Positions 36,690 through 45,340 of a DNA stretch of 64,000 nucleotides are shown one piece after another; position 1 is the stretch's first letter, and the number at the start of each line of letters is the position of its first letter. The stretch covers positions 1,612,001 through 1,676,000 of the forward strand of contig NZ_JAUSQL010000001.1 of the NCBI RefSeq assembly GCF_030811095.1, in the 5' to 3' direction. The stretch comes from Trueperella abortisuis. Lineage in GTDB: Bacteria > Actinomycetota > Actinomycetes > Actinomycetales > Actinomycetaceae. Made by a program: the position numbers and the translations under genes. Under the pieces are notes generated by a model. The model searched no databases, was not told the origin of the DNA, and saw nothing but the letters and a program-made list of their open reading frames with translations.

Positions 36690-36739
36690 CTGAACCTTCT
36701 GAACATGGTCTCGAGGTAGACGCTGAACCTTCTGAACAT
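36690..36739. promoter_or_regulatory. Two exact 17-bp direct repeats, probable operator
   Basis: CTGAACCTTCTGAACAT occurs at 36690-36706 and 36723-36739, exactly 33 bp apart (about three helical turns), with a further related half (CCGAACGTT) just left of the first. They lie within 80 bp of the start of the operon. A protein binding each copy, such as the HTH protein of the operon, would sit on the same DNA face. Confidence 0.65.
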
Positions 36740-36895
36740 CACGGTTGATGTCAGAGATGAACGGCAGGGTTCGTTCCACGCTCGAGACGAGATCCAACTG
36801 GTTCCCATCAATTCCTAGGAAACAGTGTAACTCAGGTCTCATCGCGAGTGTGGGCAACCGGCCGGGATTCTTGGCCAGGCCCTGATCAAGCCCGG

Positions 36896-37040
36896 TCCCA
36901 CGTGTTCATGTGGGAGAGCTGTTGAGTTGACCTGGCGGGTGCCCCGATTGCGGAGTGCCCGCCTTGGTCTTTTCTTACCAGTTTTCCTCCCATCGTGAGC
37001 CCGTAACAGCTCAACGGCTCTCCCTTCATTTGAAGGGACG
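36896..37040 (+). ncRNA. Structured leader with mutually exclusive helices before the phage early operon
   Basis: GGGAGAGCTGTTGAGTTG (36912-36929) can pair with CAGCTCAACGGCTCTCCC (37007-37024) over 18 positions with two G-U pairs. The same GGGA also closes a small hairpin with TCCCAC at 36896-36901. The CCC at 37022-37024 can instead join the perfect hairpin CCCTTC-ATTT-GAAGGG (37022-37037), which hides the ribosome site of the gene at 37046. A GGCGGG/CCCGCC stem (36934-36963) lies inside. This geometry suits a translational switch. A DUF2800-associated RNA class is known from phage-like loci, and this may be related; I could not test that. Confidence 0.5.
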
Positions 37041-37045
37041 AGTCA

Positions 37046-37639
37046 ATGCCAACTCCGGCCAGCTCCACCAATCCGTCCGTTTCCGACCTCACCGTCAACT
37101 ACACAACCCCCAGCGGAAAGCAGATCAGGCTGTGCGTGCCCGAAGTGCCCAACGATCCTGAAGCGCGCCGCTTCTACCTCGACGAGGACAACCGCCCCGA
37201 CTGGGCTAAAGACCAACTCGAGAGCATCTATCGCGAATACCGCGAGGCTGACAATCGCCGCCGCACCGACGTCAGCATCGATCACGGTGACGCTGGTGCT
37301 GACTTCTTCGCAGCCCCGGGCATCCCCATGGAAGAACAGGTCCTGTCAAACCTTGTCGTGCTCGACCTGCTCAGTGACCTCACACCCCAGCAGGCCGCCT
37401 TTATCGAGCTGCATGCCATCGATCGTGACCAGTACACCCAAATCGCCGAGGACATGACCGGCAAGGGGCAGCCCACCACTGCTGACGCGGTGCGCAAGAC
37501 GTTTAGCCGAGGGGCAGCTCAGTTGAGGAAAAAGATCCTGGCTGACCCGTCCGGTTACGACCTTCCCCACGCCCTACAGGTGCAAGGCGCTACCAAGCGC
37601 ACCACCGACACCACCTTTACAGGAGGGCACGATGAGTAA
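37046..37639 (+). CDS. Sigma-region-4-like DNA-binding phage protein
   Basis: A 197-residue protein, first gene of the prophage early operon, with GAAGGGACGAG before the ATG. The C-terminal half has LSDLTPQQAAFIELHAIDRD then YTQIAEDMTGKGQPTTADAV, a helix-turn-helix like region 4 of sigma factors. The N-terminal part is acidic and poorly conserved. It probably guides transcription of early or replication genes, but lacks sigma region 2, so it cannot replace a whole sigma factor. Confidence 0.65.
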   Translation: MPTPASSTNPSVSDLTVNYTTPSGKQIRLCVPEVPNDPEARRFYLDEDNRPDWAKDQLESIYREYREADNRRRTDVSIDHGDAGADFFAAPGIPMEEQVLSNLVVLDLLSDLTPQQAAFIELHAIDRDQYTQIAEDMTGKGQPTTADAVRKTFSRGAAQLRKKILADPSGYDLPHALQVQGATKRTTDTTFTGGHDE

Positions 37640-37907
37640 CGCACTCAAGATCCGTCTCTCGCGCACCCCGGACCCCAGGCAGTCCTGGCAGCCCGGAAAG
37701 TGCGGTTGAGCCGCCGCATGATCAAGCGCGTCTTCGGCACCGCTAACGCGCCATCGCATGGCGGTACTTCTTCCCGGAGACGCGGCCGATCGCGTGGAAG
37801 TCCAGTTCACTCGCGCCGGTGACGACCTGTCAGCCCTGGCAGACGCTATCAAGGCGCACGGCACTGACACCGCTGTCTCGAGCGCTCGGGGCGGTGAGGT
37901 GGCATGA
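37632..37907 (+). pseudogene. Small phage protein gene with two frame breaks
   Basis: The frame from ATG 37632 gives MSNALKIRLSRTPDPRQ, then must shift to continue as VLAARKVRLSRRMIKRVFGT, and shift again to read RMAVLLPGDAADRVEVQFTR up to the stop at 37905-37907. Each piece looks like a continuous protein of about 90 residues. Alternatively the last piece is translated alone from ATG 37758 (49 residues). Family unknown. Confidence 0.5.
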
Positions 37908-38335
37908 ACATGCAGCTGCGCAACCAACTCATCGCGGGCTTTAACCGCATTGCAGAAGGTTCTGCCATGGTCAGCAAAGCCTTGGAGGATGACGGCTGGG
38001 AAGGGATTGAGGACCACGCTGAAGCCACTGGCCTGCGTCCACTGGCTGCCGCCTGCTTGGAAGAACCATCATTCCAGGCTGCGCTGGAGGAGATGGCTGA
38101 GGCTGAGGCCGCAGCCATGAATGCTGCCGCGCCTAGCCCGACGCCGGAGCCCCCGCCCGCCCCAGCAGTCACCTTGGAGCAGGTCCGGGGCGTGCTGGTG
38201 GAGCTGTCTCAGGCAGGCTTGCGGGATCAGGTCCACCAGTTGATCCGGGATCTGGGTGCGGAGGCACTGTCCCAGGTGGACCCCGCCCAGTACACGGAGT
38301 TGCTGGAGCGGGCTGAGGAGCTGCGCAATGCCTGA
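37904..38335 (+). CDS. Phage protein, unknown, Ala/Glu-rich
   Basis: A 143-residue protein whose ATG overlaps the preceding stop. The N-terminus (NQLIAGFNRIAEGSAMVSK) and C-terminus (LVELSQAGLRDQVHQLIRD) are amphipathic helices joined by a Pro-rich linker (PSPTPEPPPAP). Such proteins occur immediately before DUF2800 genes in related prophages and may assist the recombination module, but no activity is known. Its end overlaps the next start. Confidence 0.6.
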   Translation: MNMQLRNQLIAGFNRIAEGSAMVSKALEDDGWEGIEDHAEATGLRPLAAACLEEPSFQAALEEMAEAEAAAMNAAAPSPTPEPPPAPAVTLEQVRGVLVELSQAGLRDQVHQLIRDLGAEALSQVDPAQYTELLERAEELRNA

Positions 38336-39464
38336 CAGCCACGCACTCCTAAGCGCCTCGAGCGCTCACCGGTGGCTCAACTGCCCGCCCTCTGCCAAGG
38401 CGGTAGAGGGCACGGCAGACACCCCATCGGATGCCGCACTGCAGGGTACGGCCGCTCATGCACTTGCAGAACACAAGCTGCTGCGAGCCTTGAAGCGCCG
38501 CTCCAAGCGACCCATCTCTGAGTGGATCGACGACGAGATGGAGACGCTTACGGATGATTACCGCGATTTCGTTCTCGAGCGCCTGGCAGAGGTTCGTCAG
38601 ACGTGCGTGGACGCGCAGGTCTTCGTTGAACAGCGCCTGGACTACAGCACCTATGCGCCGGGTGGCTTCGGCACGGCAGACGCGCTCATTCTGGCCGAAC
38701 CAGTACTTCACCTGGTCGACTTGAAGTACGGCGCGGGCATCGCAGTGTCACCCGTCAACAACCCGCAGTTGATGTTGTACGGGTTGGGCGCTTTGGCGGC
38801 GTTCGGTGCCCTGTACGACATCACCGAAGTACGGTTGAGCATTTTCCAGCCCAGGCGGGACAACGTCGAAACCTGGACCATCCCCGCCACTGAGTTGATT
38901 GCTTGGGGGCAGGAGGTCGTGGCACCCATCGCGGCTATCGCCGCACAGGGTCGTGGCGAATATCGGGCGGGGTCGTGGTGTCAGTTCTGCCGAATCGCAC
39001 CCACATGCCGCGCAAGGGCAGCCGCCAACCTGGCACTGGCCAGGCATGAGTTCGCGCCGCCCGCCGAGCTCACCTTGGACGAGGTCGCTGACGTGCTCAT
39101 GAAGATTCCTGAGCTCAAAGCATGGGCGTCGGATGTGGAGGCATGGGCGCTAGCCCAGGCCCAGGCCGGCACGCAGGTGCCTGGGTTCAAGGTCGTCGCA
39201 GGCCGCTCGGTCCGCAAGTACTCGGATGAGGCTGCGGTGGCTGAGGCCGCCAAGAAGGCGGGTTACACCGACATCTGGGACAAGAAGCTCATCGGCATCA
39301 CTGCCATGGAGAAGCTCATGGGCCGATCCACCTTCAAGGACGTTCTCGGGGATCTGGTGGTCAAACCAGAGGGAAAACCCACTCTCGTTCCTGAGTCCGA
39401 CAAGCGGCCGCCGCTCGAACGTGTCAGTGCCGCCACTGATTTCACCAACACCACCCACAACTGA
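38328..39464 (+). CDS. DUF2800 protein, RecB-like PD-(D/E)XK nuclease of the phage recombination module
   Basis: A 378-residue protein from ATG 38328. The N-terminus (HALLSASSAHRWLNCPPSAK) is characteristic of the family. The nuclease core has GTADALIL (Asp118) and LVDLKYGAGI (Asp131-x-Lys133). The cysteines in CQFCRIAPTC with Cys19 may hold an Fe-S cluster, as in AddB/Cas4-like nucleases. It probably resects phage DNA ends, delivering single strands to the DUF2815 protein encoded next. Confidence 0.82.
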   Translation: MPDSHALLSASSAHRWLNCPPSAKAVEGTADTPSDAALQGTAAHALAEHKLLRALKRRSKRPISEWIDDEMETLTDDYRDFVLERLAEVRQTCVDAQVFVEQRLDYSTYAPGGFGTADALILAEPVLHLVDLKYGAGIAVSPVNNPQLMLYGLGALAAFGALYDITEVRLSIFQPRRDNVETWTIPATELIAWGQEVVAPIAAIAAQGRGEYRAGSWCQFCRIAPTCRARAAANLALARHEFAPPAELTLDEVADVLMKIPELKAWASDVEAWALAQAQAGTQVPGFKVVAGRSVRKYSDEAAVAEAAKKAGYTDIWDKKLIGITAMEKLMGRSTFKDVLGDLVVKPEGKPTLVPESDKRPPLERVSAATDFTNTTHN

Positions 39465-39481
39465 CCAAGGAGGTCACCATC

Positions 39482-40033
39482 ATGAACACTCTCAACCCCA
39501 CCCGCGTGGTTACCGGCGAAGTTCGCCTCTCCTACGCGCATCTTTTTGAGCCCCAGTCCATCCAGGGATCCAAGCCCAAGTACTCGGTGTCCCTGATCAT
39601 CCCCAAGACCGACACCGAGACCATCTCCAAGATCGAGCGCGCGATCGACGCCGCGATCGAGGCAGGTATTGGCAAGTTCGGCGGTAAGCGCCCGAACAAG
39701 GCTGCCCTCAAGCTGCCGCTGCGCGACGGGGATCTCGAGCGTGATGATGAGGCTTACAAGGGTTGCTTCTTCGTTAACGCCAACTCGATCCAGCCCCCGG
39801 AGATCGTGGACGCGGACCTCCAGCCGATTCTGTCCCCGACAGAGGTGTACTCGGGCTGCTACGGGCGGGTGAGCCTGTCCTTCTACGCGTTCAACACCAA
39901 CGGCAACCGTGGTATCGCCTGCGGGCTGGGCAACCTGCAAAAGCTCCGCGACGGGCAGCCGCTCGGTGGCGGGCGCACTAGCGCGGCGGACGACTTCGCA
40001 GCGTTCAGTGCTGGGGCGGACTTCCTCAACTAG
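39482..40033 (+). CDS. DUF2815 single-strand DNA-binding protein
   Basis: A 183-residue protein with AAGGAGG before its ATG. Its opening (TRVVTGEVRLSYAHLFEP) and FFVNANSIQPPEIVDADLQP in the middle, then GCYGRVSLSFYAFN, are family hallmarks. DUF2815 members have a gp2.5-like OB fold and coat single-stranded DNA during phage replication. It sits between the nuclease and polymerase genes, as expected for a replication and recombination set. Confidence 0.85.
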   Translation: MNTLNPTRVVTGEVRLSYAHLFEPQSIQGSKPKYSVSLIIPKTDTETISKIERAIDAAIEAGIGKFGGKRPNKAALKLPLRDGDLERDDEAYKGCFFVNANSIQPPEIVDADLQPILSPTEVYSGCYGRVSLSFYAFNTNGNRGIACGLGNLQKLRDGQPLGGGRTSAADDFAAFSAGADFLN

Positions 40034-40045
40034 TTCGCATCGATC

Positions 40046-40091
40046 TGTGGCGGAGTGCTGACAGGCCATGGTCTGTTGGCACTCCGCCACA
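40046..40091. terminator. Perfect 13-bp hairpin between the DUF2815 gene and polA
   Basis: TGTGGCGGAGTGC / GCACTCCGCCACA with a 20-nt loop that itself can pair ACAG with CTGT. There is no T-run. It may be a terminator, attenuator or RNA-processing site separating the recombination genes from the polymerase. Confidence 0.6.
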
Positions 40092-40113
40092 CCCTTGAAC
40101 ACGACCACCAACA

Positions 40114-42075
40114 ATGGAAGCGACCGCGATGAAGCACCTGTCATTGGACCTCGAAACATTTTCACCAACTGACCTGACGAAGGCTGGCGTGTACCGCTAC
40201 GCCGAAGACCCCGCCTTCGAGATCCTCCTGTTCGGATACTCCATCGACGGCGCTCCCGCACGGGTCATCGACCTAGCCAGTGGCGAGCAGATACCTGCAG
40301 AGATCTTGGTGGCTCTCACGGATGCGGGGGTGGTGAAGTCAGCGTTCAACGCTGCTTTTGAGCGGCTCTGTCTCTCAGCGTTCCTACGCCGCCACCACCC
40401 GCGCCTGCTCGAGAATGGGTTTTTGGATCCTTCGCAGTGGCGGTGCACCATGGTCTGGGCCGCCTCACTCGGCTTGCCGATGAGCTTGGACGGCGTAGCC
40501 AAAGCACTCCACCTGGAGACACAGAAAGACAGCGCGGGCAAACGCCTCATCAAACGCTTCTCCATCCCCACTAAGGACGGCGGCAGAGTACTGCCGTCAC
40601 AAGACCCTGTGGCGTGGATGGAGTTCATCTCCTACAACCAGGCCGACGTGGACGTCGAGGTCGCCCTCGGGAAACGCCTCGCCAAGCACCCCATGCCCGA
40701 AGCCGAGTGGGCAACCTACGCACTCGATCAGCGCATCAACGACACCGGAGTCCGCATCGACACCGTGCTCGCCGCCAATGCTGTCACCGCAGACACCACC
40801 CACCGAGACACATGCTTGGCCCGCGCCCAGCAGCTCACCGGCCTGGAGAACCCCAACTCTCCGTTGCAGCTCAAGGAATGGCTGGCCGACCGCGGCTGCC
40901 AACTCGAGACGCTCACCAAGGCGGAAGTCGAACAAGCCCTCACCACCGCCACCGGGGATGTCGCTGAGGTGCTCAGGCTCCGCCAAGACCTGGCCAAATC
41001 CTCCGTCCGCAAGTACCAGGCCATGCTCAGCGTCGCCGGGGGCGATGAGCGTGCCCGGGGGCTGATCCAGTACATGGGCGCGGGACGCACAGGCAGGTTC
41101 GCAGGCCGCCTCATCCAAGTCCACAACCTGCCCCGCAACCACATGAAAGACCTCCCCACCGCAAGGAAGCTCCTGCGTGATGGTGACAGCCAAACCCTGG
41201 AACTGCTCTACGACCCACTACCAGACACCCTGTCCCAGCTCATCCGCACAGCCTTCATCCCCAGCCAAGGCTGTCGCTTCATCGTCGCTGACTTCAGCGC
41301 CATCGAAGCCAGAGTCATCGCATGGCTCGCTGGCGAAACATGGCGGCTGGACCTGTTCAGGCGGGGTGGGGATATTTACTGTCAGTCCGCCACCCACATG
41401 TTCGGCGTACCCGTCGCCAAGCACGGCCCCAACGCGGAGTTACGCCAGAAAGGCAAGATCGCCGAACTCGCCTGCGGCTTCGGAGGCTCCGTTGGGGCGC
41501 TCACTGCCATGGGCGCACTCAACATGGGGCTGGCCGAAGATGACCTGCCTGGCCTAGTGGATGCCTGGCGGCAAGCAAACCCGGCCATCGTCTCCCTGTG
41601 GTGGGACATTGAAGCGGCTGCCATGCAGACCATCACCACCCGCAGGGCTGCTCGGGTGGGCAGGATCCGCATGCGCTACGCATCCGGCTGCCTCTTTATC
41701 CGCCTGCCTTCTGGCCGCGAGCTCGCATACCCCAGGGCAAGGATCGGGCAGAACAAGTTCGGCCGCGACTCCATCATCTTCGATGGTGTCGACCAGAGCA
41801 GGCGGTGGGGAGCGGTCGAGACCTACGGCGGCAAACTCACAGAGAACATCGTCCAGGCCACCGCCAGGGACCTGCTGGTTCATGCCATGCACACCATCGA
41901 CGCCGCAGGCCACCAGATCGTCATGCACATTCACGACGAGGCCGTCATCGACGAACCAGCGGGTGGTGCCAGCGTGGACGAGATCGTGGCCCTGATGACT
42001 AAGGCTCCCGTCTGGGCTGACGGTCTGCCCCTGAATGCTGACGGCTGCGAGTGCGACTTCTACATGAAGGATTAG
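40114..42075 (+). CDS. Phage family A DNA polymerase
   Basis: A 653-residue polymerase. The first part is a 3'-5' exonuclease (LDLETF, Asp12 and Glu14; NQADVDVEVALG later). The palm and fingers include FIVADFSAIEARVIAWLAGE (motif A), RQKGKIAELACGFGGSVGAL (motif B area) and HIHDEAVID (motif C). No 5' nuclease domain is present, normal for this phage class. ATG 40129 is an alternative start with GGAAG upstream. It copies the phage genome with the primase-helicase and the single-strand binder encoded nearby. Confidence 0.93.
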   Translation: MEATAMKHLSLDLETFSPTDLTKAGVYRYAEDPAFEILLFGYSIDGAPARVIDLASGEQIPAEILVALTDAGVVKSAFNAAFERLCLSAFLRRHHPRLLENGFLDPSQWRCTMVWAASLGLPMSLDGVAKALHLETQKDSAGKRLIKRFSIPTKDGGRVLPSQDPVAWMEFISYNQADVDVEVALGKRLAKHPMPEAEWATYALDQRINDTGVRIDTVLAANAVTADTTHRDTCLARAQQLTGLENPNSPLQLKEWLADRGCQLETLTKAEVEQALTTATGDVAEVLRLRQDLAKSSVRKYQAMLSVAGGDERARGLIQYMGAGRTGRFAGRLIQVHNLPRNHMKDLPTARKLLRDGDSQTLELLYDPLPDTLSQLIRTAFIPSQGCRFIVADFSAIEARVIAWLAGETWRLDLFRRGGDIYCQSATHMFGVPVAKHGPNAELRQKGKIAELACGFGGSVGALTAMGALNMGLAEDDLPGLVDAWRQANPAIVSLWWDIEAAAMQTITTRRAARVGRIRMRYASGCLFIRLPSGRELAYPRARIGQNKFGRDSIIFDGVDQSRRWGAVETYGGKLTENIVQATARDLLVHAMHTIDAAGHQIVMHIHDEAVIDEPAGGASVDEIVALMTKAPVWADGLPLNADGCECDFYMKD

Positions 42076-42230
42076 GCGGGCTGAAACGTCTTCTGGCTGG
42101 CCCGTCCGGTTTTGCCTGCTGCCACGCCTACAGGTAGATGGGCACGGTCCGCTGCGTCGGCATTCGCCGCCACCGTGAACATCGGGAAGAGCGATACGCC
42201 ATGGAGTGGATTAAGCGTCAGGGGGGCTTT

Positions 42231-42662
42231 ATGAGCTCGCCGACTCTACGCATTGAACGCCTGAACCCCTCAGGCTGCCCGGACCCGACAGCTTTCGAGG
42301 TCCTCAAACACGACCAGCGCACCAGGTTCGGCTACAGGCCCCTTGTCTACGTGTGCTCGCCCTTCGCTGGGGACACGCGAGCCAATGTTGCTCTCGCACG
42401 CCGCTTCAGTGCGGCGCTAGTTGAGCGCGGATGTATTCCGGTTGCCCCGCACCTGTTGTTTCCGCAGTTCATGGATGACTCAGACTCAGATGCGCGCGAG
42501 TTGGCGATGTTTATGGGCCGGATCGTGATGAGTAAGTGTGAACAGGTGTGGATCTACGCGCCGCAAGTCAGCGCGGGCATGCGTGAAGAAGCCCGCTGGG
42601 CCCGCCACCTGGACCTACCGATCACCTTCGTTAACCACGACTTTGAGGAGATCCACCCATGA
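42231..42662 (+). CDS. DUF4406-like (nucleoside deoxyribosyltransferase fold) phage protein
   Basis: A 143-residue protein from ATG 42231 with AGGGGGGC upstream; the longer frame to 42138 is less likely. LVYVCSPFAGDTRANVALAR, then PVAPHLLFPQFMDD and QVWIYAPQVSAGM follow the pattern of phage nucleotide-processing proteins related to nucleoside 2-deoxyribosyltransferases. It may adjust nucleotide pools. Its stop overlaps the primase start as ATGA. Confidence 0.72.
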   Translation: MSSPTLRIERLNPSGCPDPTAFEVLKHDQRTRFGYRPLVYVCSPFAGDTRANVALARRFSAALVERGCIPVAPHLLFPQFMDDSDSDARELAMFMGRIVMSKCEQVWIYAPQVSAGMREEARWARHLDLPITFVNHDFEEIHP

Positions 42663-44923
42663 GTGTCTTCACCTTGTTTACCGCTCACGCTGCCGGATGC
42701 CAGACAAACACTATCTACCCGTACAAGGCTCCGATTACGAGCGCCGCGGACTTGGAGGCGGCAGCACGAACGGATCACGTGGCCGCCGAGTACCTGGCTA
42801 ACCAGCGCTCCAGCCATGGCTTCGTCAGCTCTGACTGCCTGGTGATGGACATCGACAACGATCACACGGAGGATCCCGCCGACTGGGTGACCCCGCAGGA
42901 TCTGGCAGGCCAACTCGCGGACGTGGAGTTCATGACCGCTACCAGCCGCAATCACAATCTGCCCAAGGGCGTGAAGGCTGCCCGGCCGCGCTTCCACGTC
43001 TACTTCCCAATCCAACAGGTCACGGATCCTGCCGCCTACGCGGGGCTGAAGAAGTCCCTGGCCGACCAGTTCACCTTCTTTGACCCCGGGGCTGTGGATG
43101 CAGCCCGCTTCCTCTACGGGCACCCCACACCACAGGTCGAGACCTTCACCGGCACCATGACCATCGACCAGTGGCTGACCACTCAGGCGGAAGTGGATGC
43201 GTTCGCAGCGTTCGATGCCGCCACCATGACCATCGGTGAAGGTAGCCGGAACGCGACCCTGTCACGCTTCGCCGGCCGTGTGCTCATCCGCTACGGGAAT
43301 GGTGACCAGGCCCGGGCCCTGTTCGACCGCAAAGCAGCACTGTGTGACCCGCCGCTGCCGCAGGCGGAAGTAGAGGCAATCTGGAGATCAGCAACCAAGT
43401 TCGCGAGCAAAGTTGCCGCGGACCCGTCCTATATCAGTCCCGCCGCGTATCAGGCGCTGACCAGTCTCAAACCTGACGATTACACCGATGTCGGGCAGGC
43501 CGAAGCCATGGCCACCGAGTATGCAGACAAGATCCGCTATTCCATGGCCACCCACTGGCTGGTCTATGACGGCGGAGTGTGGGTAGAAAACGACCTTCTC
43601 GCACAAGCAGTCGCCCAAGAACTCACCACCCGCCAGCTTGAAGAAGCACAGGCACTGCTCGAGCAAGCCAGCACGCTCATGGCCGACACTGGCGCGACCC
43701 AAGCGATCGCCTCAGCGAGCTCGAAAGCAAAAGGGATCGCGTCCTTGTCCCAGGCCCAGCAAGCGGCCTACCAGCAGCTCGAGGACGCGACCGCGTATTA
43801 CAAATTCGTGCTCGGCCGGCGGCGATCTGCCAATATCGCGGCCACTCTCAAAGAAGCCCAGCCCCTGTTGGAAGTGCGAGCCAGCGAACTGGACTCAAAC
43901 CCCTACCTGCTATGCACACCCCAGGCGACCTTCGACCTGCGTGAAGGCATGGGATCTGCGCGAGACAACACACCAGCCGATCTCATTACTTTGCAGACCG
44001 CGATCAGCCCGAGTGATGCGGGGCGTGACCTGTGGGAGCAGGCGCTGGCAGTCACCTTCCAGGGCGATAACGAGTTGATCGGGTATGTGCAGCGGGTGTG
44101 TGGTCTGGCCGCGATCGGCAAAGTCATGCTCGAAGCCCTCATCATCGCCTACGGAGACGGACGCAACGGCAAATCCACCTTCTGGAACACCATCGCCCGG
44201 GTGCTCGGCACCTACTCCGGGTCCATCAGCGCCGACACCCTCACCATCGGGGTGCGCCGAAACGTCAAACCCGAACTAGCCGAAGCCCGCGGCAAACGCC
44301 TGTTGATTGCGGCCGAAACCGAGGAGGGCGTGCGCCTGTCCACCTCCAACGTCAAACAACTCGCCTCCACCGACAAGATCGCCGCAGAGAAAAAGTTCAA
44401 AGACCCCTTCTCTTTCACCCCATCCCACTCGCTCGTGCTCTACACCAACCATCTGCCCAGGGTGGGAGCAATGGACGCGGGCATCTGGCGCAGGCTCATC
44501 GTCATCCCGTTTAATGCGACCATCACCGGGGCAGCCGACGTGAAGAACTACGCCGACCACCTGTTCACCCACGCAGGCGGCGCAATCCTGGCCTGGATCA
44601 TGGAAGGCGCACGCCTCATCCACGCCGAGAACTACCACCTTGATCCGCCGACCTGCGTACTTGAGGCGTCGATGGCCTACCGGGAAGAAAACGACTGGTT
44701 CAGCCACTTCCTTGCCGACCAATGCGTCATCGAAAACGGCAGCGAGGTCAAAGCCGGCGAGCTCTACCAGGCTTACCGGGCCTGGGCGCTGTCCACATCC
44801 GGATGGGCGCGCCCCATGGTCGACTTCAACGCCGCGTGTGAGACCGCCGGCTTCCAACGCAAGAAAACCCGAGCCGCGATCAAAGTGTTCGGGCTGCGCC
44901 TGAAAGACGAGTTCGAGGACTAA
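42659..44923 (+). CDS. P4-type phage/plasmid primase-helicase
   Basis: A 754-residue protein. The first 200 residues look like a primase-polymerase domain (DCLVMDIDNDHTEDPADW supplies the acidic residues; ARPRFHVYFPI the following strand). A linker with long helices follows. The C-terminal D5-type SF3 helicase has Walker A GDGRNGKST (about 498-506), ERR-like AEARGKRLLIAAETEEG (Walker B) and HSLVLYTNHLPRV (sensor 1). It should open and prime the phage origin, for which a candidate lies just downstream. Confidence 0.9.
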   Translation: MSVFTLFTAHAAGCQTNTIYPYKAPITSAADLEAAARTDHVAAEYLANQRSSHGFVSSDCLVMDIDNDHTEDPADWVTPQDLAGQLADVEFMTATSRNHNLPKGVKAARPRFHVYFPIQQVTDPAAYAGLKKSLADQFTFFDPGAVDAARFLYGHPTPQVETFTGTMTIDQWLTTQAEVDAFAAFDAATMTIGEGSRNATLSRFAGRVLIRYGNGDQARALFDRKAALCDPPLPQAEVEAIWRSATKFASKVAADPSYISPAAYQALTSLKPDDYTDVGQAEAMATEYADKIRYSMATHWLVYDGGVWVENDLLAQAVAQELTTRQLEEAQALLEQASTLMADTGATQAIASASSKAKGIASLSQAQQAAYQQLEDATAYYKFVLGRRRSANIAATLKEAQPLLEVRASELDSNPYLLCTPQATFDLREGMGSARDNTPADLITLQTAISPSDAGRDLWEQALAVTFQGDNELIGYVQRVCGLAAIGKVMLEALIIAYGDGRNGKSTFWNTIARVLGTYSGSISADTLTIGVRRNVKPELAEARGKRLLIAAETEEGVRLSTSNVKQLASTDKIAAEKKFKDPFSFTPSHSLVLYTNHLPRVGAMDAGIWRRLIVIPFNATITGAADVKNYADHLFTHAGGAILAWIMEGARLIHAENYHLDPPTCVLEASMAYREENDWFSHFLADQCVIENGSEVKAGELYQAYRAWALSTSGWARPMVDFNAACETAGFQRKKTRAAIKVFGLRLKDEFED

Positions 44924-44935
44924 ATACGGGCCAAG

Positions 44936-45039
44936 TGTGCAGAGGGGTGCAGACCGATTACCTATTAATCGCATGTGGAAAAAATGCATGTTAGATCAAT
45001 ATGTAAAAGGTTAGGTTTGCACCTGCACCCCTCTGCACA
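44936..45039. repeat. Perfect 17-bp inverted repeat around an AT-rich loop, candidate replication origin
   Basis: TGTGCAGAGGGGTGCAG (44936-44952) and CTGCACCCCTCTGCACA (45023-45039) are exact inverse copies flanking 70 bp that is clearly AT-rich (ATTACCTATTAATCG, GGAAAAAATGCATG) in a phage of about 60 percent GC. It lies immediately after the primase-helicase gene. Such a combination suits an origin recognised by the helicase, but a large hairpin in the transcript is equally possible. Confidence 0.55.
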
Positions 45040-45061
45040 TGGCCACTCAATGGAGGAAGCC

Positions 45062-45340
45062 ATGAACGAGAAAACCCTTGAAAACAGGCTGAAAAAGGCC
45101 GTTGAGGCTGCCGGGGGCCTGTGCTGGAAACTCACCTGCCCCGGAACCGCCGGAGTACCAGACCGCATCTGCCTGATGGGCGGCCGGGTCGTGTTCGTGG
45201 AGGTCAAAGCCCCAGGAGCCCACCCCAGAGCCATCCAACGCCTGCGAATGCGCCAGCTCCAAGCACAAGGCTTCACCTGCCTCGTCGTTGATTGCCCAGA
45301 AGGCATTGAGGGGGTGCTTGATGCGCTACACGCCGCATAA
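45062..45340 (+). CDS. VRR-NUC domain nuclease
   Basis: A 92-residue stand-alone VRR-NUC protein from ATG 45062 with GGAGGAAG upstream. The core GGLCWKLTCPGTAGVPDRIC then VVFVEVKAPG holds the PD-(D/E)XK residues (Asp in PDR, Glu-x-Lys in EVK). Phage members cut branched or structured DNA and usually sit next to an SNF2 helicase, as here. The last 20 bases overlap the helicase gene. Confidence 0.88.
   Translation: MNEKTLENRLKKAVEAAGGLCWKLTCPGTAGVPDRICLMGGRVVFVEVKAPGAHPRAIQRLRMRQLQAQGFTCLVVDCPEGIEGVLDALHAA

Noticed and set aside
36841..37045. Prophage attachment site at the left phage boundary
   Set aside because: The right end and any integrase lie outside the window, so a core duplication cannot be looked for; no tRNA gene is visible here.
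39263..40261. 332-codon minus frame across DUF2800, DUF2815 and the polymerase start
   Set aside because: Spans three solid plus-strand genes and has shadow-type composition.
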